Shown here: in pieces, positions 7,446-10,568 of the stretch
How positions within the stretch are numbered: position 1 is the stretch's first letter
Layout of the letters: the number at the start of each line of letters is the position of its first letter
The notes under the pieces: generated by a model
The model's input: only the letters and a program-made list of their open reading frames with translations
Told to the model about the DNA's origin: nothing
Database searches by the model: none
Source: an uncultured Ruminococcus sp.
GTDB taxonomy: Bacteria; Bacillota_A; Clostridia; Oscillospirales; Ruminococcaceae
Direction of reading: 5' to 3'
NCBI GenBank assembly: GCA_937880065.1
Contig: CALFMA010000256.1
Location: forward strand, 1 to 10,568
DNA length: 10,568 bases
Program-made: the position numbers and the translations under genes

Positions 7446-8420
7446 GTGACTTACCCGAAGGTTAGTATCATAGTTCCGATATACAAGGTTGAGGAATTCC
7501 TTGAGCAATGTTTTGCTGCATTGGATTCCCAGACATATCCTGACCTTGAAATAATTCTTGTTGATGACGGTTCTCCCGATAATTGCGGTGCAAGATGCGA
7601 TGAATACGCAAAAGGAAAGGAAAATGTCAGAGTTATTCATCAGGAAAATCAAGGACCTGCAGCTGCAAGAAATAATGCAGTAAAGGTTGCTGAGGGTGAA
7701 TATATAATTTTTGTTGATTCAGATGACTTTTTTACTTCAGATTATGTACAGTATTTAGTGGAATTATTATTGCAAAACAACGCTGATATGGCAATAGCCG
7801 CATATAAAATATGTGCTGCTAATGAGAAATTTTGCGATACAAATATGGAAAAATCTGTGGAAGTCTTGAATACAGAAGAAGCGTTGACAGCTTTATGTTA
7901 TGGACGTAAATTTAGTGCTCAACCTTGGGGGAAAATATATAAAAAAGAATTGCTTATTGATTATCCTTATCCAAAGGGAAAGTATTATGAGGACGTTGAC
8001 ACAACATATAAATTGATTGGTGATTGCACTCGAATTGTGTTTGGGGATAAACTTGTTTACTATTGGATACAGCATAAGGGAAGTATAACACATATGTCTG
8101 TTAATGAGAAGCAGCTTTATGGCGTACAGGCTACAAAAAATCAGCTGGAATATGTGAAAAACAGATTTCCTTCGGCTATTCCTGCGGCAGAGTTTAAATG
8201 TGCTGCAAAGCTTGTGGATTTTTCAACAAAGTATGTTCTTAATCCAAGCGATAAGGAGATATTCAAGTTCTTAAAGAGTGAAATGAAACAGTATATCAAG
8301 TCTGTATGCAAGAATCCTAAGAATACAATTTTGTTTAAAATCCGCTGTATTTCGTTGTATCTCGGATATATTCCGAATTATCTTGTTTCACACGCATATG
8401 CTTTGTTAAAGAAAATATAA
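7446..8420 (+). CDS. GT2-family glycosyltransferase (GTG start)
   Basis: A 324-residue glycosyltransferase in the same operon, resembling the EpsJ/CpsJ/WfgS-type GT2 enzymes of exopolysaccharide clusters. Motifs: PKVSIIVPIYKVEEFLEQC (4-22), ILVDDGSPDNCG (37-48), GPAAARNNAV (70-79), FVDSDDF (89-95, the DxD metal site) and YYEDVDTTYKL (180-190), whose Glu-Asp supplies the likely catalytic base. These are complete, so the enzyme should be active. The C-terminus is basic and partly hydrophobic and may sit on the membrane. Start: GTG 7446, 9 bases after AAGGAGG (7430-7436). An in-frame GTG at 7419 would place that ribosome site inside the coding sequence and is unlikely. The middle of the gene is AT-rich with many ATA and TTA/TTG codons, unlike the flanking genes, which suggests a different origin. 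Confidence 0.92.
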   Translation: MTYPKVSIIVPIYKVEEFLEQCFAALDSQTYPDLEIILVDDGSPDNCGARCDEYAKGKENVRVIHQENQGPAAARNNAVKVAEGEYIIFVDSDDFFTSDYVQYLVELLLQNNADMAIAAYKICAANEKFCDTNMEKSVEVLNTEEALTALCYGRKFSAQPWGKIYKKELLIDYPYPKGKYYEDVDTTYKLIGDCTRIVFGDKLVYYWIQHKGSITHMSVNEKQLYGVQATKNQLEYVKNRFPSAIPAAEFKCAAKLVDFSTKYVLNPSDKEIFKFLKSEMKQYIKSVCKNPKNTILFKIRCISLYLGYIPNYLVSHAYALLKKI

Positions 8421-8441
8421 AACGGGATTATATAAGGGAGC

Positions 8442-8494
8442 CTCTAAAAACCTGCCTCACGGTTTGAAAATCCTCACGTGTTTCGTTTTTAGAG
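8442..8494. repeat. 53-bp element with perfect 10-bp terminal inverted repeats
   Basis: CTCTAAAAAC (8442-8451) and GTTTTTAGAG (8485-8494) are exact reverse complements. Weaker pairing continues outward (GAG 8438-8440 with CTC 8498-8500). Inside are a direct repeat CCTCACG (8455-8461, 8472-8478) and a small CACG/CGTG stem. It begins about 20 bases after the stop of the second glycosyltransferase and forms a long hairpin in RNA, but without a T-run after it. The same end sequence recurs at 10526-10535, which favours a dispersed small repeat over a simple terminator. Confidence 0.6.
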
Positions 8495-8555
8495 AACCTC
8501 ATAAGACATTCTGTTGAGTTTTTGTTATCATTTATTTTAGGTTGGGAGTTAAAAA

Positions 8556-9248
8556 ATGAGAAATTTTCAGTTGTTTATCAAACGTGCCTTTGACATTGTG
8601 GCTTCAGCTGCACTTATAATTATTCTTACAATAATACCTGTGTTTATTATTGTTCCAATAGCTATAAAGCTGACATCAAAAGGCCCTGCTGTATTCGTTC
8701 AGGAGCGTTCAGGCAAGGACGGAAAGGTGTTCAATATCTACAAGTTCCGTACAATGAAGCTTCTTCCCGAGGGTGCTTACAGTGTTGACGGTGTGCTTTA
8801 TAAAGCCAATGGCGAACTTCTTGAACCCTCATCAACACGTATTACAAAGGTAGGTAAGATTCTCCGTAAAACAAGCCTTGATGAGCTTATGCAGCTTTTC
8901 AACATTCTCAATGGTACAATGAGTTTCGTAGGCCCTCGTCCTACACTTCCTTATCAGGCAAAATCATACAATGATGAGCAGAAGCGTCGTTTTGAGATGC
9001 GTCCCGGTGTAACAGGCCTTGCACAGGTAAGCGGCAGAAATAATCTTACATGGACTGAAAAAATTGCTTATGATGTTGAGTATATCGACAATTTCAGCTT
9101 ATGGGAGGATATTAAAATCCTTTTCAGAACAGTTGCAGTTGTACTGAAAAAGGACGATATAGAGTTTACAAAGGAAGATACACTTACAAAGAAAGAAAAT
9201 CGCACAGCTGAAAATAGTGAAGCCGTGACTGCAAGTTCAGAACAGTAA
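8556..9248 (+). CDS. Undecaprenyl-phosphate sugar-1-phosphate transferase (bacterial sugar transferase family)
   Basis: A monotopic phosphoglycosyl transferase of the PglC/WbaP-C type. It starts repeat-unit synthesis by moving a sugar-1-phosphate from a nucleotide sugar onto undecaprenyl phosphate at the inner face of the membrane. The 230-residue length is the short, PglC-like form. Seen in order: KRAFD (9-13); one re-entrant membrane helix (about 13-38); [15 protein letters not shown] (43-57); FRTM (64-67); [13 protein letters not shown] (106-118), with the Asp-Glu catalytic pair at 109-110; SFVGPRP (123-129); and [14 protein letters not shown] (149-162). The tail from about 205 is polar and Glu/Ser/Thr-rich, beyond the conserved fold. 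ATG 8556 follows GGGAG (8544-8548) by 7 bases. The gene is often first in such operons but here follows the glycosyltransferases, separated by a repeat-bearing spacer, and may start its own unit with the ATP-grasp gene. The sugar specificity is not predictable. Confidence 0.95.
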   Translation: MRNFQLFIKRAFDIVASAALIIILTIIPVFIIVPIAIKLTSKGPAVFVQERSGKDGKVFNIYKFRTMKLLPEGAYSVDGVLYKANGELLEPSSTRITKVGKILRKTSLDELMQLFNILNGTMSFVGPRPTLPYQAKSYNDEQKRRFEMRPGVTGLAQVSGRNNLTWTEKIAYDVEYIDNFSLWEDIKILFRTVAVVLKKDDIEFTKEDTLTKKENRTAENSEAVTASSEQ

Positions 9249-9281
9249 GCAGCTGTTTTCAATTGAGTTGGAGGAATTAGT

Positions 9282-10511
9282 ATGAAAGCTTTAGTTTTAG
9301 CAGGTGGATTGCCACAGATTACGCTGATTAATGAGCTTAAAAGCAGGGGAGTAGAAACTGTGCTGGCTGACGGCAATGACAAGGCTATTGCTCGTCCCTA
9401 TGCCGATATGTTCTACAGAGTCAATATTTTTGATATTGATGCAGTAGTTGCTATTGCCCGTAATGAAAAGGTTGATTTTGTTATTACCTGCTGTGCAGAC
9501 CAGGTTCTTCTTGTAGTTGCACAGGTTGCGGAAATTCTCGGTTTACCGTGGTATATCGACTATGAAACAGCTAAGAATGTTTCCGATAAGGAACTTATGA
9601 AAAAGGTGTTCGTGGAGAATAATATCCCCACTTCACGCCACGTTGTAATGGCTGAACTTGATATGGAGCAGATTAAGGAGCTGAAATATCCTCTCATTGT
9701 TAAGCCTGTTGACGCTTACAGTTCAAGAGGTGTCCGCAAGGTTCTCAATGAAGCTGAACTTTGTGAGGCTTTTGACAATGCAGTTGAAATCAGCCGCAAC
9801 AATAATGCTATTGTTGAGGAGTTCTGTCAGGGCGAGGAAATCAGCGTTGATATTTTTGTTTCCGACGGAAAGGCACACGTGCTTTGCGTTTCAAACAGCG
9901 AAAAGGTAAAGGACGAGGATAAGTTCGTTATTTTCCGTGGAAGATTCCCTGTTGCCGCATCTGAGGAACTTCACAAGAAAATTGAAGTTGTGGCACAGCA
10001 GATTGCAGATGCCTTTAATCTTAAAAATTGCCCTATGCTTGTACAGATGATTTCGGACGGAGAAAATGTATCTGTTCTTGAATTTTGTGCACGTACAGGC
10101 GGAGCAATGAAATTCCTTCTTATCAGACGTTCCTGCGGATTTGATGTAATCAAGGCTGTAGTTGACCTTACAATGGGCAAAAAGCCACAGGTAGTTTTAA
10201 GCGAGCCTGAGAATAAATATATCGTAAATGATTTTATTTACTGCAAGGAGGGCGTATTTGACCGCCTTGAAGGCTTTGAGGAACTTGTGGAAAAGGGATT
10301 CCTCACCGATTTCCACCCGCTTCGTCCCAGCGGATTTGTATTCAGCGGACAGGTAAACAGCAGCGGCGACCGTGTTGCAGGTATTACCGTTCAGGCTGAT
10401 ACACTTGAAGAATTCAACCGCAAACATCGCTATATCGTAAATAATGTAAAGGTTCTTGATGTGAATGGAAACGACATTATGCGTCACGACCTTCTTCCCG
10501 ATTTAGAATAA
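9282..10511 (+). CDS. ATP-grasp ligase of the carbamoyl-phosphate-synthase-like type
   Basis: A 409-residue soluble protein with ATP-grasp architecture. It has an N-terminal pre-ATP-grasp Rossmann-like domain (MKALVLAGG, 1-9, to about 95), the ATP-grasp core from about 100, with YPLIVKPVDAYSSRGV (136-151, the lysine and glycine-rich loop over ATP), IVEEFCQGEEISVD (177-190, adenine-binding and acidic residues) and LEFCARTGG (266-274, metal-binding Glu and phosphate-binding Arg), and a C-terminal lid domain. Such enzymes activate a carboxylate as acyl phosphate and join it to an amine or another nucleophile. The usual Asn in 'E.N.R' is Cys (269), as other residues also occur in some subfamilies (PurK, PurT). 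It starts 33 bases after the sugar phosphotransferase gene with GGAGG (9270-9274) 7 bases before the ATG, so it is likely cotranscribed and may modify a sugar, precursor or polymer of this locus. The substrate is unknown. Confidence 0.88.
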   Translation: MKALVLAGGLPQITLINELKSRGVETVLADGNDKAIARPYADMFYRVNIFDIDAVVAIARNEKVDFVITCCADQVLLVVAQVAEILGLPWYIDYETAKNVSDKELMKKVFVENNIPTSRHVVMAELDMEQIKELKYPLIVKPVDAYSSRGVRKVLNEAELCEAFDNAVEISRNNNAIVEEFCQGEEISVDIFVSDGKAHVLCVSNSEKVKDEDKFVIFRGRFPVAASEELHKKIEVVAQQIADAFNLKNCPMLVQMISDGENVSVLEFCARTGGAMKFLLIRRSCGFDVIKAVVDLTMGKKPQVVLSEPENKYIVNDFIYCKEGVFDRLEGFEELVEKGFLTDFHPLRPSGFVFSGQVNSSGDRVAGITVQADTLEEFNRKHRYIVNNVKVLDVNGNDIMRHDLLPDLE

Positions 10512-10513
10512 TT

Positions 10514-10536
10514 TATAAAGGGCATCTCTAAAAACC
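10514..10536. repeat. One end of a repeat matching the 53-bp element
   Basis: The sequence TATAAAGGGCAT followed by CTCTAAAAACC just after the ATP-grasp stop closely matches TATAAGGGAGC followed by CTCTAAAAACC at 8431-8452. Ten bases, CTCTAAAAAC (10526-10535), are identical to the terminal repeat there, again placed directly after a stop codon. What follows differs from the first element, and the other end lies beyond the window. Confidence 0.45.
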
Positions 10537-10568
10537 CCTTTTGAGAAAAAACAGCTATGCACGACATC

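Noticed and set aside
9241..9258. Hairpin over the phosphotransferase stop codon (AACAG/CTGTT followed by T)
   Set aside because: The stem has only five pairs with a 7-base loop and a short T-run; it is too weak to call a terminator, and the next gene starts 24 bases later.
9068..9382. Minus-strand ORF across the phosphotransferase/ATP-grasp junction
   Set aside because: It is the shadow of two strongly supported genes and has no start signal or family resemblance.
1..10568. CRISPR arrays, tRNA or rRNA genes, integrase or transposase genes
   Set aside because: None seen: no regularly spaced repeats, no tRNA-like cloverleaf or rRNA motifs, and no recombinase motifs in any long frame.

Overview
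The window looks like a stretch of chromosome from a low-to-moderate GC Gram-positive anaerobe, most likely a gut or rumen Clostridia member (Ruminococcus/Oscillospiraceae type). The reasons are strong AGGAGG-type ribosome binding sites in front of nearly every gene, AT-rich spacers, occasional TTG/GTG starts and an EpsG-type polymerase. The genus is a guess. All genes lie on the + strand and almost all belong to a surface or extracellular polysaccharide (EPS/capsule) locus.

Layout. (1) 1-738: the 3' part of a dTDP-glucose 4,6-dehydratase gene (rfbB/rmlB), the step leading to dTDP-rhamnose and related sugars. (2) 766-1689: a LysR-type regulator, followed by a hairpin that may be a terminator. 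(3) 1690-2035: a 346-base AT-rich spacer with a good sigma-A promoter (TTGCTT, 17 bases, TATAAT with extended TG) and a hairpin plus T-run right at the predicted transcription start. (4) 2036-3586: a long Wzz-like chain-length protein. (5) 3587-3818: a spacer holding a 118-bp element with perfect 11-bp terminal inverted repeats, then a leader hairpin. (6) 3819-8420: a tight run of four genes: EpsG/Wzy-type polymerase, MOP-family flippase and two GT2 glycosyltransferases. (7) 8421-8555: a spacer with a second, unrelated 53-bp inverted-repeat element. (8) 8556-10511: a PglC/WbaP-type initiating sugar-1-phosphate transferase followed by an ATP-grasp ligase. One end of an element of the same kind as the 53-bp one appears again at 10514-10536.

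Together the genes describe Wzx/Wzy-dependent polysaccharide assembly. The phosphotransferase loads the first sugar on undecaprenyl phosphate, the two GT2 enzymes extend it, the flippase turns the lipid-linked unit outward, and the EpsG-like protein polymerises it under length control by the Wzz-like protein. RfbB supplies a nucleotide sugar precursor. The ATP-grasp protein is the least expected member. It may ligate a carboxylate (for example an amino acid) to an amine on a sugar or precursor, but its substrate cannot be read from sequence.

The flanking genes are clearly richer in GC than the polymerase-flippase-glycosyltransferase block, which fits a mosaic, exchangeable core between conserved flanks. 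The small inverted-repeat elements sit exactly at the module boundaries.
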